From Aspidiotus rigidus (Eukaryota > Arthropoda > Insecta > Hemiptera > Diaspididae), in assembly GCA_035079385.1 (NCBI GenBank), contig JAVHKY010000003.1, forward strand, positions 19,131,001 through 19,195,000: a stretch of DNA of 64,000 nucleotides, read 5' to 3'. The notes under the pieces are model-generated. The model was not told the origin of the DNA. It was given only the letters and a program-made list of their open reading frames with translations, and did not search any database. Shown here piece after piece: positions 44,528 through 57,621 of this stretch. Made by a program: the position numbers and the translations under genes. Within the stretch, counting starts at the first letter, position 1, and every line of letters starts with the position of its first letter.

Positions 44528-47500
44528 GCTCACCTGCGCGGGTCCCAATCCTTCCTGTGTTTCGTAATACGTTGATGGTTCTTCAACTGCAATCGTGGGG
44601 ATCCCCTTGCCCACCTGTAATCACATACTGTTTGAAATACGATTTTCCACAATTACAGTCGCAGATAGAGATTTTTATAACTTCAATGGCTGATGTATCT
44701 GCATAATGAGCCAGCTAGCCGGTAGATCTAATATTTAGAGCCTCAAACGACTATTTAATTACGGAGGGCTCTTGCTTGTGCTTCGTATTACCTGTTGAGC
44801 AATAAAACTAGCATCAACTCCCTTGTTTGTAAATATTATGTAGCTCAAAAGTTGACATTCTTCCTGCCCCAAGGGAAGCTTGAACTTGCATTGGATTTCG
44901 CTCTATGCATCATAATATCATACAAGAGGTCGAGATAGTTCAAAGTCCCAAGACTGGTACACTATTGCAACGTGAAGGTCAAAATTAATCTTAAAAAGAA
45001 CTCAAAACGTCAAAATTTTTCTATATCTCCTACCTTGCACATATAGGTCGAATGATCTGATGGTTATTGAAGTTAGCTGCCTATTTAAGAATCAGATAAT
45101 GTAAATTTAACCCAATGATTAAGTAATCAGTTGGATTAAGTGTGTGCGACGAAAACGACACGGTAAACATTTGTATAAAAGACCGTGCTATAAGACAGAC
45201 GTGTCCATGTTCTGTTTTCTCAGAGGAGTAGAGCGAATTCACTTCAAGAGGAGAAAATAAGGGTTGGGTTAGGTACCTCTCACCCTTGTTTTTCTGAACG
45301 TTCACTTAAGGATGTAGTCTTTCTTCCAGATACGTCTTCAATTTTGTGTTTGAGGATATATTTGTTCCAGTGTTTTTGGAAAGAAAGGACGGCCTAGATT
45401 TTGAAGGATTTTAGAGCATACAGATTCTTTCCTACCCTAGCCCGAGACGATAGGTCGGTACCTACTTCCTCAAATCCAAAAATATATTTTCATTCTGCTC
45501 ACAGTCATATAGGAACCATTATCTCATTGAACTATTCACGTTGAACTTGAAATTGTGGTATTAATTCAGACGAAAGTGAATGAGAAGCCTTTTAAAATTG
45601 AATTCTGTCAGACATAAATTGACGACAATTAGACCTTGTCTTCTTTTCTTTCATACACTCACGAAATGGTACGAGCTAATATGTTCAACTTCTTCGAGGT
45701 ACCTACACAAAAATGACCTCTCTAGTAAATTCTATAAAAGTCCATCACGATTTACTCGATCGTATAGGCCGGAGGTGAAGAACGTACCGCTCAAAACGTT
45801 GCGAAAAATGTACGCCCATGATTATTCCCTTGATTAGACGAACCAAATCGACTCGAGGATTCGGAAACCTGACGACGAAATGTAAATATTTTCGAAAGGA
45901 TGTTGAAATTGGAGAGGGATCTATCTGATTATCTTTCGTACCACTGAGATACAGCAGTCGAAAAACAATCTGAAAGGATCTGTACAAGGATAGTTGAATG
46001 CAGATATTTATAGGTCCTTATAGTAAATTTTTCATCGATTATGTTCACCAATAGAGATTTCTAAGCACCCTAAAATTCTCCTCTGATTCAAAATCTCTTT
46101 CTCGCGCAAATACAATTTTCGTATTGCGTATTGGTATGTAAAATTTTCGAGAAGATACCTAATGTCACGAGTGCTTATCAACTCTTTTCGTGCTTTTTCG
46201 TGTGCACAGTACGTGTCCACGGGCACATAAATGGGTTTATTTCTATGATTTTTAATTAGCCGTTGTCTTGTACTTCATGACAGCTCATTACTTACATTGT
46301 GTTAGCTCGTCCGGTTTGATCCGTTTCGTTGTCTTTTCTATTTTTTTTTTCCTGTTTTACAAAGTTAAAATATAAATTATTATTTGTACCCACGCTCATG
46401 GTTTTTTTTTGCTTCACAGTCTGACTCACACGAATTTTTTTAGTGATTGATTGTTCTCCAGTTATCGATTTGTAGAATACCTACATTCTAAGAAGGAACC
46501 TATCAAACCTAACGAGAGAGCTAAGGAAAAAAATATTTACCCACCTATCGATATTAGGGTAAAAAAAAAAAAAAAGTATTTGATCACTTTCGAGGTCGAA
46601 GTTTGAGGCTAAGTTGAGTGGAGAAATGAGAGGTAAAGAAATATAAAAAGAAATATCATGTGTATGTCTCTAGAATATAAATTTCAGTATGTGACCTGTC
46701 ACAAGAAAACCTCCCTAACGTTCGAAAAATTGATGGGGAGAAAGGATATTTTTCAATTCATCAAAATCACCTCAAAACGTCGAAAATATTTTGAGATATT
46801 TCTTAGACTCTTTTGTAGAGGTTTCCTTGCGGTAACTCACAACCATCCATCGCGAAGAAACCCCTACAAGAGTCCAAGAAAGATAATTTCAGTAGTTAGT
46901 ATTTAGTGAATTGACGGTTTTCAAGACGCTTGAATGGGTTTTCTTATGAGAGGTCCGTGCAGGTCTTATAATTTATATCGATTATCCGAGCAATTTGTAG
47001 TCAGGTGAAAATCGAAAGCCGAATATAACTAAATTTTTAGTGATAAGAGAGGGCACGCATTCAAACCTTCGTGAGCCGGGAAGCCAAAATTTCTATTTAG
47101 CTAAATAGGAAAATAAATGAGTATCAGAATAATATCTTATGGAATTTATTTCTCGTCTCAAATTTTTAATAATTACGAACTCTATTAGACTGAAGATTAT
47201 CCTGCATTGAATCCTGTAACAAAGCTTCCCAAGCTATATGAATGTAAATTTGGCAACTGCCCGACCGTCAGTCGATTTTTATTCAGGCTCTTATGGAAGA
47301 AATTATTCTCGAGAAATATCAATTGAAAAGAATAAAATTTGTACTAAATTTTTTCATACGTGTGAATGCGTGGACCATTCTCGGTGTTGCCCTTCACCCC
47401 ATGGCCTGTAAATAGAGGTGGCTCTTTCTACAGTCATTCAATCAAGATAAGCACATACTTGAGAATAGGTATATTTCACAAGTGTGAGAAAGTCCTAATT

Positions 47501-47600
47501 TTCTTGATCATTTCTTCTGTACGTGCATTTCTGCAAGACATAGATCAGCCGAAAACCAACTGAATAAAGCCAGATGTCAGCTGAATGCAGGTAGCTGAAT
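44528..47600. other. gene-free stretch
   Basis: Nothing coding recognised. Several GGTACCTA-type words occur (near 45,270, 45,459 and 45,697). An A15-16 tract lies at about 46,561. Confidence 0.5.
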
Positions 47601-47608
47601 TCTCCTCC

Positions 47609-48008
47609 ATGGCCACCTTAAAGAAAGGCCAAAAAATACACAAAACGGCAACGCTCTGCGAAGAACGCCGTCTTTTTCGAAGATTCCATAAGAACGCGTG
47701 TAAACATAGGCTCACATTGAATAATCATAAACCCATCATTTTCAAAGGTGGACCAAATTCTAGTTATTATTTTGGTGCGTCTCTCACATTGATTTCAGAT
47801 TTTCGGGTTCAATATCCCTTATCGATTTTCAAAATCTCTTTTTCTCCGAAGAATACGCACCAAATGCTGTTACGCGTGTATGTATGGGTTGATTTACAGT
47901 GTTAGTGTGCACCTACGGCTAGTGAACTCACGGAAACGAACTACTGATAGCAGCCTTTTTTATCATTGTCAGATCTGCATGTTCTGGCCTTTCTTTAAGG
48001 CGGCCATG
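47609..48008. mobile_element. ~400-bp element with 25-30-bp inverted ends
   Basis: CCATGGCCACCTTAAAGAAA then GGCCA (47,609-47,633) is matched in reverse complement by TGGCC then TTTCTTTAAGGCGGCCATGG (47,984-48,008) with one mismatch. The interior (about 350 bp) contains a 106-codon frame (47,585-47,905) without known motifs. No target duplication evident, so MITE status is only probable. Confidence 0.5.
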
Positions 48009-48009
48009 G

Positions 48010-49535
48010 CTCGTCTCACGGATTCTGCCCAACCCGTAGTCCTAAGACATATTGATATGTCTACATGTCAAGAAGTAAAAACTGGCTAAGAGTGCTAACT
48101 TTTATACATGCGGCGAAGCTGGATACGATATTTAATTGATGTACCGTTGAAAGAAATATGTAGGTAGGTCTCTTTCTCTCTCAAATGTAAGTCTGGGAAC
48201 AAACTTCAGCTGCCAAAGTGATTTAGATTTCCGAAAGAACATAGGAGAACATTGAGTTCATTGTGAGGTAGCTCATGGCTTTTTTGAGAATCTAAAATGA
48301 TGGATTAAGATGAGAAATTGTCCCATCAATTGTGGATGGTGAAAACATCTACTTTTGGTTTATTTGAGGTATTTTTTATCGTCAAGTCTACTGTAGTTGA
48401 GGGGGTAAGAGCCAGGAAAATATTTCGAATGATCAAACTTTCATCGAAAATCAGGAAATTTGAGATTCTAACTTCTAGCCGTGGTGGTAAAACATTAGTT
48501 TGATGCCTGATTACGAATTTTCGGAAATCTGTAGCAGTTACCTTTTATCTCTTCTGAAATATTGCAGGAGAATTACTCTCAATAGCCACTAGGTGCGGCG
48601 AATCTAGAAAACAAAATGAGGGGGAGGTCCAACATTTTCCGCGTCAGTGTAGAAAATTTGTTTTCTACCTTCTACTTTCTTAATTCCTGGTACATTATGG
48701 GCACCGTACGAATTAACTTCTCCTCTCGTTTTTTTTTTTTTAGTTTCATTTCCCAACGGGTGGACCGCCCCTTCAATCCGTCACTGATAGCCAACTCTCT
48801 TATACAATTTAATTTTTCATTCGATCTTTATTTTTAAATTTTGATCTGTACCAGCTATCCAACAATTTTCATCAATTTTATCTCACTACTTATTATTCAC
48901 AGCTTAATCATGGCAATATTTTGCAAGCCTATAAAAAATAATGTTCGTGTACCTTCTTAGGTAATTCATTAGAAGGAACGACAATATATTATCTTCTATT
49001 TGTTCTGGCCCATTTGTAACAAAGTTATGATCCATATCAGTCACAGTTTCAAACAATTTTTTCCTGTACGGTCTGCTTATTATAAATGTGTACGGTCATC
49101 TACATTATAATGCATATTATGCGGTTCTTGTTGTACCCATTGAATTAGCTTGCCTGACTATTTGTTTCCTCAAGGTCACGTGTAATTGCACCATTCGCTT
49201 TTTTCTGTTTTCGTTGATTTTAAAATCTCCAACAACTATCACTTTTCCAGATCAAAATTGAACAATTTGTGTCGTCACAAAGGATGTGAATGTTTCCAAA
49301 TGTATTAATGGTATTACTGAATATCCTTCACAGGATGAGTTTACTGCGGTTTAAGACTACAATTAAGAATGCAATTAAAAATTCGTAGGAAACTATTATG
49401 ATGATTCTGACTCTACGAAGGGATTCTCCCATTCTTGTACCGTTTTATGAGCAGAATTGGTTGGATGGGGAGTACCCATAGAAATTTCCGCTCTATCATC
49501 TGTATCTAGCAAGAAAGAGCTTTGCTAGCTCGTAG
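48010..49535. other. gene-free stretch
   Basis: No coding signal or structured repeat recognised beyond homopolymer tracts. Confidence 0.5.
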
Positions 49536-49539
49536 AGAG

Positions 49540-49770
49540 ATGTATGGAAAAACTTCGACTCTGGATTTGTACGAGAAGTAGAACTATGAAAAATTGCGAC
49601 TTTGGAGCCACATATTTGAAGAGGACAATTTGAGCAAATTCCAATCTTTGAATTTCTACAGAAGAGAGACTTGGAAAATTTTAAGCTGAACCCTTGAAAA
49701 AAGCTTTAGAAATATCACAAGCTCGAATCTTGAGGTCATCAGGAGACTTGGAAAAATGAACTTTGAACTC
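49540..49770 (+). repeat. strongly diverged units of the ~45-bp repeat
   Basis: Words such as TGGAAAAACTTCGACTCTGG, TATGAAAAATTGCGACTTTGG and GACTTGGAAAATTTTAAGC recur about every 50-60 bp. Same family as 7.3-7.8 kb, older. Confidence 0.55.
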
Positions 49771-50228
49771 TTAAAGAGGGAAAGGAAAAATCGCTGTCAT
49801 TGTCCTTAACGTTCTGGAAACTTGTAAAGAATTCGAAGAAATTTATACACTCAGATATGATTATTAGACTGTGAGAGGTTTTGATATCGAGAATGACCTT
49901 GACCTAAATACAACTCAAGGTAGTCCTTGACATCAGCAAGTATGATTAATGGGGCAAGAACTTATAAAAATCAGGACGGAAAGTTTACTTGCGTGAGTAG
50001 GATGATATATCATCATTGTGAGACGTCACCAGTGAGATTTGGAAAAATATGTATAAAAAAGTAGGGGAAAGGGATTGACTGATCTAGCTATTTTGAAAGA
50101 TCTAGGAAATAGTCGTTCAAGTAGTACACAGGAACGAGACTTCCAAAAATCTCAACCATCATCCTTCTTGTCTCTTTTTTTGATGGTTTGACTCTTGCAA
50201 CCAAAACCTGTACTTCTTCTAAACCTCT

Positions 50229-52395
50229 GTAGCCCAGGCAGATTAGGTTTTGAAATGGAAATAAATGCTGGCAAAGTTTTTTTTCGTGGATTATGTTTAA
50301 AATGGCCTCCTGATGAACATACTAAAAGTCCACAGTGATCAGAGAGCAGGCCCTCCCTCAAAGGGGGTCAAAATACCACAAAAATAAGTTTTCTGAGAAT
50401 AAATTGAAAACTGAGCATCAGAGAAAAAAAAGTTTCAAACAAAAGTTGTTCCTCATCAAATTTCCTATAAATTTCACTATATGTATGTCACTTAGCCCAA
50501 CAACTCGAGCTGAAAAGTTGGTTTGGAAGTTGAGCGATTTTCTAAAATTTTTGATTTTAGTGTTAGTGTAGTCAAATTAGACAGGTTTCGGAAAAAAAAA
50601 GAAGAAAATTGCGACATAGTAAAGGTCTGATTGCTGGAAATGGTCAAGAATGAAGTCCGAAACAACATACTAACTTCTCCGCGTTTTTCCCCAGGAGCAT
50701 CTTTTTTATGAGGGTTGAAACCCCCTCAAAATCAGTTTTTTGTAAATATCCCGCTTAATACGCGTTTCAGAGAAAAAAGTCATCAGTCAAAAATTATTCC
50801 TCGTGAAATCCAGGCAAACTTGCTGAATTTCTTATTGTTCCAGGCGATATAGGGAATGATACCAAGAAGCTTGTTATCTCTTGTTTCTCCGTTTTGATAA
50901 TTGCAAGACTCATGTAGTCAATCTCTCACCGCAAAACAAGCTTCTCGGGAGATCGCCTGAAATGGGGGAGCAAGTTTGCCTGACCCAATCGACTATCAAC
51001 GTGAAATCCTCATGTGACTACGCCAACTTTGACAAGGAGCGTGTTATTCTCGGATTTGTATTGCGGCGGTTCTTCTTGAAATTGTGGAAGCACACAACAA
51101 TAACATTCCTTCCATTGCTTGAAACAATTCCACACATCAGCCCACTTCAATTGTACGCGGGTCGAAGTCAAAATCTCACCGCGAGTCCACAACAGAAGAC
51201 CACATCAATTCCCACCATCGCTTGAAACAACCAGAATGGAAAACTTGAGAGCATAATACAGCAAAAACGTAGCACACGAAATTCAGCCTGTTTTCTGTCC
51301 GAAAATGGAGCACGACATGCTGGCCTGGCCTGGCATACAGCCCCCTCATAAGGTTACCAGCACGAACGGAAAACTCTACGGCACATCCCAGTACAAACGA
51401 ATCCACCCACTCCAACTAGAAAAATCAAAATGGGGGAAGGACTCGCATGTTTACAGCCCCCCATTCAGCTTTTTACATATCATACATGCATAAGAAACGA
51501 TTTTTAAAATGTCTGTCCATGTAAGAAAACTTGATTTTGTATGATAGGTAGGCAGTTGATTATATCATTCTCAAAATAATGTCGTGCAGCAAATTCCCTG
51601 TGACAATTAATTAAAATTAATAAAATTAGTATACGTTTCATCGTATATACTAGCGAAATATTCACGTTACCTTCGCGCGTAACCACCGCGCAACGACGTC
51701 ATCTCTCGGCAAGGAGCGCGTTATTCACGGATTTGCATGGCGGAGGCTCAATTTCCATGAATTTTTGAGCTAACTATCACGTGTAGCTTAGAAATGAAAT
51801 ACGTAGTCCGATAGGAAATTTCACGAGAAATAATTTTTGACTGATGACTTTTTTCTCTAAAATGCGTATTAAGCGGGATATTTACAAAAAACTGATTTTG
51901 AGGGGGTTTCAACCCTCATGAAAAAGATGCTCCTGGGGAAAACGCGGAGAAGTTAGTATGTTGTTTTGGACTTCATTCTTGACCATTTCCAGCAATCAGA
52001 CCTTTACTATGTCGCAATGTTCTTTTTTTTTTCGAAACCTGTCTAATTTGACTACACTAACAATAAAATCAAAAATTTTAGAAAATCGCTCAACTTCCAA
52101 ACCAACTTTTCAGCTCGAGTTGTTGGGCTAAGTGACATACATATAGTGAAATTCATAGGAAATTTGATGAGGAACAACTTTTGTTTGAAACTTTTTTTTC
52201 TCTGATGCTCAGTTTTCAATTTATTCTCAGAAAACTAATTTTTTGACCCCCTTTGGGGGAGGGCCCGCTCTCTGATTGCTGTGGACTTTTAGTATGTTCA
52301 TCAGGAGACCATTTTAAACATAATCCACGAAAAAAACCTTTGCCGGCATTTATTTCCATTTATTCTTATTTTTAAGACTAATCTTCCTGGGTTAC
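50229..52395. mobile_element. 2.17-kb element with ~585-bp terminal inverted repeats
   Basis: Left arm 50,229-50,812 and right arm 51,814-52,395 are inverted copies (about 90%), starting GTAGCCCAGG / GTAACCCAGG and sharing AAATAAATGC(T/C)GGCAAAG, GAACATACTAAAAGTCCACA, ACTCGAGCTGAAAAGTTGG and GAGGGTTGAAACCCCCTC. The ~1-kb interior is GC-richer and includes a 114-codon frame (50,881-51,225, plus) with no recognised domain. It also carries a direct repeat, CAAGGAGCG(T/C)GTTATTC with CGGATTTG (about 51,032 and 51,706). At its inner right edge the arm reads GAAATTTCCTATCGGA, as in the 24.6-kb element, preceded by a similar GAGAAAAAAGTCATCAGTCA block, so the two are relatives. No transposase visible. 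Confidence 0.78.
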
Positions 52396-55300
52396 TGGCC
52401 CCAGGTGAAATTTGTTTATTACGTTTTCAACTGAATCAGGATTATTCTTTTAACGAGTCATGGATGCCTTTAGAAATTATTGTGTAATCTACAACATCCC
52501 TTTCTGATTTCGGTAAAACAGATTTTGTCACGCAATGCTTGCGAATTCTAGGAAAATGGAGATCAATTTCCCTTTTGTTCACACGATAAACCAGAGAAAT
52601 AATTCTGGATCTTGCGTTCACTATTCTTTGGTCTCATGTTAATCTTCGAAAACGATTTCCTCGCGTGAAAGATCTTCTAAAAGGCACTTTGAATCTGAAA
52701 TTGGTACCTATTCCTTCCTGTATCAATGGACTCGGATCTGAACACACATACAAGTTCCCTGGGTGAAATCAACTTCATACAAAGGTTACGCACGTATACC
52801 GGCAGTCACTACGTGGATTTCGACATGTTCATACAAATATAACCTTTCTAAATCAGATAATTTCTTCTTCCTCGTTATCGTCGTTAGATATGTGGTCAAG
52901 ACTGATTATTTCGCGATTACCCCTTCAATGTCAGAACATAATTAGGTATACCAATCTGACGAGGAACGATTAAAAACTATTGACAGCCCGTGGAGATCCT
53001 AATGAAGAAACATGAAGGTAGTCTTGAGATTGAAAAAGTAGTTTATCTCCTCTCTCTTCTGGGTCATAACTATAGGTAGTAGAAATAGTTTAGAAGATTT
53101 TTTCGGATTTCTTACTGATCGAAAATTTTTTTATTGTTATTTTCCGAATAAAATATTTCAAGTTTCATGAATTGGAGGTTTGCATTTTTGCATTTTTTTA
53201 TTTTAAAGTGGAAATTATGAAATCCTTCATAGAAATTGATTCGAATTTTGTTCCTCATTCAGCCTAAGGACTGAGAGTACCTGCCATTTACATTTACTTA
53301 CTTGGAAAACCCAATTTTCTGCATTTTCTTTATTAAATTAGTGCCGTAGAAACGATTTTCGTCATCCCCTCTTAAAATTTGGACGTTTTATTAAGTTGGA
53401 AATTGAAGTGTTTGAATGTGCTATGTAGGTACAGAGTACGACATGGCATGATTTACAATTTTACGAGTTCGAACTAAAGGAACATACTAGGTAAACAATT
53501 AGTGACAAGAAGAACTTTTGTTTAATTCGAAAAATTGTATTCTAAAATGGATTGAGAAAAATCGATAATATTGGTCAGAGTACCTGTACGAATACAAGTA
53601 GTCCAAATAATATCTAATTGCTCGGTCAAAGTAAAATGAAATCTATAACATTTGGAAAAGAGATATATGTACTACAAAGAAGCATTCAGTTTATCAATGA
53701 AAAAATAGAACACAAACTTTGGAGCATAAAAAGTAAGGCAGTATACAAGTTTCAAGGAGGGGTGACATTTCCAGGAGGAGAGTCCCGATATCTTGCGCCT
53801 TTTTCAAGGTCACTATCTAAAAGTAGAGCACATTCTTATGGTGCCGATATGTGTAGAGGTACACAATCGAGGAAAAGCTATTCACAGTATACAATGAAAA
53901 GTACTCGTACAATAATGTCATCATTGAACGCAGTCTCGCGTGGCACAGTCATAGAAAATTTTCCATTCAAACAGACTTTAAATTTCAGGTCAGCCGTCGT
54001 CAGTCTGAGTGATTCACATTTCAATAAAATTCGCATCTAGGCTACCGGTTAGTAATAAACCAGTACGCCTATATCGTACGGTATCGGTACTTACTTTTAT
54101 TGATCAACATATACTTGGTGATGAATTTAATAGTCAAGTCGTAACGAAAAATTCCAGTACCTAGGTTGATAAGAAAGCCGAGACTATACGTCGATCCTCG
54201 TCGTATTTTTCCATCTCGTTCCTTATGCGGCATTAGATGAACTTTTTTTTTTTGTGACTTAAATTTGACGTACATAGAACGTAAACGAGTACCTATGTAC
54301 GCCATAATAGCTTGACGGGTGGTTGAAGATCGAAATATTTGTTTGTATAATAGAGAAACACGACTTCAAATTGTAACTAACGGACTGACTTTGCACCGTT
54401 AAACCATTACGCGAAACGACGACCGATTAATTTTCGTTATATTTCATTTTCTTCTACTACGAACATTACGAAGGAAAAAATCTGCAATTTGTCGCATGCG
54501 TAAAAATGAAAAAGAGGATAGGTCAATGGCACGAATATGAGACCAATTTATCTTGTACGAGCACGAAATTTTGCACATCCACTTTCTAGTTTAGAAATTG
54601 TACCCGCAGTTTCAGGTCCCAGCCAGTGTCTTCAGCCTCTCTCGATTTGTTTTTCTTCGTTCTTGGTTACAGTAAAAAAGACCTCAGTACAAAATGATCG
54701 CGTAGGTGTACAATGAGTATAAGCAAAACCGTGCCCCTTGAGACAGCTCGTGGTCCATGCCTTAAAATTAATGTTTAACCAGTTTTCGACAATTTTTCTT
54801 ATGATTGTAAAAAATAAAATCAGGAGAAATTAAACCCACTGGAGGGGTTTAGGAACTGCGAATCAAATTTGTTTGGAATAGGTACCTAGAAAGCGCCTGA
54901 GCAAGTCATCAAGATACTTCCGAGTTAGATGGCAAGAATAGGTTGAAGCTATAAGGTACCCGAAGAAGAAACAAGTCTTGGAAGTTATGGTCTCGGATAC
55001 CTTATGTAGCGATTATACTGAACTATACTTGTGGAGGAGAAACGTCGTAAAATTTCGATTTTTATCTTCTCTACAGAGTGAAGGAAACTTAATTTAGAGC
55101 TCTATGGTGGAAAAGAAGACGTCTACGTCTGGTTCGTAATGTCATTAAGAGATCTAGTGTCAATTGAAATATATTGGATCAAAGGGGCATTTAGAATCTA
55201 TCGAGACAGCGATGCTACTTTTCATTTCTGTTCGCACTGTATAACATAGATACGCTAATATATTTCCTCTAGGGACATAAGGTGTAACATTTCATGTAGG

Positions 55301-55650
55301 TACCTCAGAAGCTAACTAGCCTACTACCTCACTTGCTTTGAGGTCGTTGTCTCTTAGCCTTATAAGCCCAGTATACTGTGTACCAGGCTCCACTGATTAG
55401 CTCACTCGCTCCTGCTAGCCCGGAAAAGTCTGCAATCTTGTAGATGAATGTGATAAATTGGAAATCGATATAATTCAGGAACTCATATTGAGCGTGATGA
55501 GGTGTAAGTAGAGCACAAGATACAAAAATACCTTTAGTGTACTATTCTACTTCATTAGTCAACTCAAATGGGTACTTTTGAGTATTACGTTATTATCAAT
55601 TGCATTGCTACTGAGGAACAAGGCCTTCAACATTAGTTTTATATTCTAAC
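52396..55650. other. gene-free stretch with one unassigned 140-codon frame
   Basis: The frame at 53,618-54,040 (plus) encodes a basic, Ser-rich 140-residue product (GKEIYVLQRSIQFINEKIE near its start). I recognise no domain, there is no homologue elsewhere in the window, and splice signals are unclear; it may be chance. CCCAGTATACTG-type repeat words occur near 55,345-55,400. Confidence 0.4.
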
Positions 55651-55659
55651 ACTGTGATC

Positions 55660-56400
55660 TGATTGGCTACAAAAATACTACCTCGTGATTGGTTCTTTCG
55701 TCTATATCTATCACGTCCAATCTCCAAGCTGGATAATCATTCACTGTCAAACGTGATTACATTGTTCAAGAGGCTGCAATCTTCATCTGTTCTCAGAGTT
55801 TTCTTCTCTTCGTGCAATTTTTTGCATATGTCACGATCTCAACCGTTGTGCTCTTCAGTGCTTGCCGGACAGTATAACTTGTCATTTTCTTTCTAGCTCC
55901 TTTTTCGTAAAGTCGAACTCTCTCCCAGTCTTAGTATAGTATATCCTTTTGCACAGTTCGTAACTGAGCTTGTACACTCCACACACTCTTCTCTCGTCCT
56001 TTTCTTAGTCTCTTCACGATGGTTGGGTTATTCTGGATATCCACATTGTACTTTCCCAACTTGCTATCATAAGTTCCCTTCTTTCCTTCCATAAACACCT
56101 CTAAGGTAGCCGTTGGCTGCTGCGATCTGCTTTACTATCCTAATTTTTTTCCTTTTTCTGTATTAGAAATTACTCGGTAGCAATAGTTCTGAATCGCCGC
56201 TAACTTGTGCTTGCGGTGGTGATAGGAGTCGTTCGGGATGATGGTCTCGGCGTGCGTTAGGTTCATACAGGTTGTCTTGTATTCTATCCTGTTGTCCTCC
56301 AGTGTAAGTGTTCGATCCAAATAGTTGATGGTCTCATTGCCCTTTTCCACTGTGAATTTGATGCCCTTTCCAGAAAAAAATTGGTCCACTTGTTTGAATT
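55660..56400 (-). pseudogene. Penelope-like element family B, end of RT and GIY-YIG fragment (copy 2)
   Basis: The frame 56,389-56,135 (minus) encodes IKFTVEKGNETINYLDRTLT, then TIIPNDSYHHRKHKLAAIQN: the NYLDLT-type motif and the following HKLAA segment that close the PLE reverse transcriptase. Downstream on the minus strand, in shifting frames, are KQIAAANGYLRGV (about 56,100), KRLRKGREK and YYTKTGREFDFTKKELER (about 55,920-55,890), the GIY-YIG motif with the conserved YGET changed to YTKT. Upstream reverse-transcriptase motifs including YVDD are absent. It overlaps in content with the plus-strand copy at 5.9-6.5 kb. Confidence 0.75.
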
Positions 56401-57539
56401 AGTGCCTGACTACACAATTAAGATGTGGGAGGGGAATCTCCTCGTTCACTTGAATGAAATCATTATCGGAAACGGCCTTGCGGGGGTTTTAATGCTCTTC
56501 AATACTCGACGCCTCCTCTCAACTCTCAAGACTCTCATTATGCAATAAAATGCGAACTCCACAATTTCTATCAAAACTGTGACCTGTTGTCAAGGCAGAT
56601 TTTTCCGGTACGGTGTGTTATTCTTGGCGTGTTTGTCATTGTGCTGAATTTATGACCTTTTTTTCGCCACTCCAAACAATTTGGGGCCATTGTTGCTCTG
56701 GAGGCTACAGGCATCGCTAGTGTCCTTCGAGACTCGACAGAAGTATTGTGGTGTCTTTAGAGCGATATAAAAAGTCTCTTGGTAAAACTGCCGACGTATG
56801 GAAGCAGTTGGCTCATCCCTCACTCACTCCGCTCATTCACCTGCAGCTTTGAGTATATCTTGACTAGTATAGAATACTAGTGGTCTGCCGTACGGCTGTA
56901 ACAAACTCATAGGCTCCATCAGGTCAAGGTCACTGATGACGTCATAATACGCCGTGGGTAAAAGTCTCTTCATTGGGTCAAAATCATTGATTACGTGTCT
57001 TTCCAGTTGATGACGTCATAGTATTAAAATTGTCACGATTTTCTCAAGAGTAGTACCCATCTTATAAGCGTATAAAATGCTAAAGTTATCAATGAAGAGA
57101 CTATTAGTGAAGAGAGTAAATCTTTAAACTAATCAGGAAAGGGAGGCAGAAGAAAGTTAATCTCGAGACATAGAATTGAAAATCGTTATATCTTTTAGTT
57201 AGGTACTATAGAACAGAATCATCTTATATTTAATATAAATTACATTGCCCTTAAGATACAGGCACAGTCAAGGCTAGCTGAACAGAAGGAATTTTTATCG
57301 ACTTGCTTTACTCTGAAAATTGGAAAAAATTTTTCTTAAGTGATACAAAAGAAGAGACGAAAGACATGGAAGAGAAGGCAGTTGAAAGAATTGTCGACGT
57401 TTTTGACACATCTAGAGATTGGACTTTAGGTCTATTTTTTGTCGGGGAGCCCGCTATCCCTTTTGTTGAAATTTTCGTCCGCGAACGGTCGAAGATTGAT
57501 GACGTCACGAGGTTAATGATGTCACACGGTGACGTCACG
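56401..57539. other. gene-free stretch with AGGTCAAGGTCA and TGACGTCA words
   Basis: AGGTCAAGGTCA at about 56,928 is followed at once by TGATGACGTCATAA; further TGACGTCA palindromes lie near 57,010, 57,498 and 57,529. A 99-codon frame at 57,303-57,602 is not recognised and runs into repeat sequence. Confidence 0.55.
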
Positions 57540-57621
57540 GAGAGGGGGATGAAAAAATTTCGACTCTCGAGCTATTTAGGACGGGAGGGGGACTTGGAAT
57601 GATTTCGACCTCCAAGCTATA
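57540..57621 (+). repeat. 45-bp repeat units, left of the mariner-like insertion
   Basis: Two units with AAATTTCGACTCTCGAGC and GATTTCGACCTCCAAGCTATA. The second unit is interrupted at TATA by the element starting at 57,622 and resumes at 58,782 with TATATGATAGG. Confidence 0.75.

Noticed and set aside
53618..54040. 140-codon frame as a host gene
   Set aside because: No recognised domain, no paralogue in the window and no clear splice or promoter signals; frames of this length are expected by chance in 64 kb.
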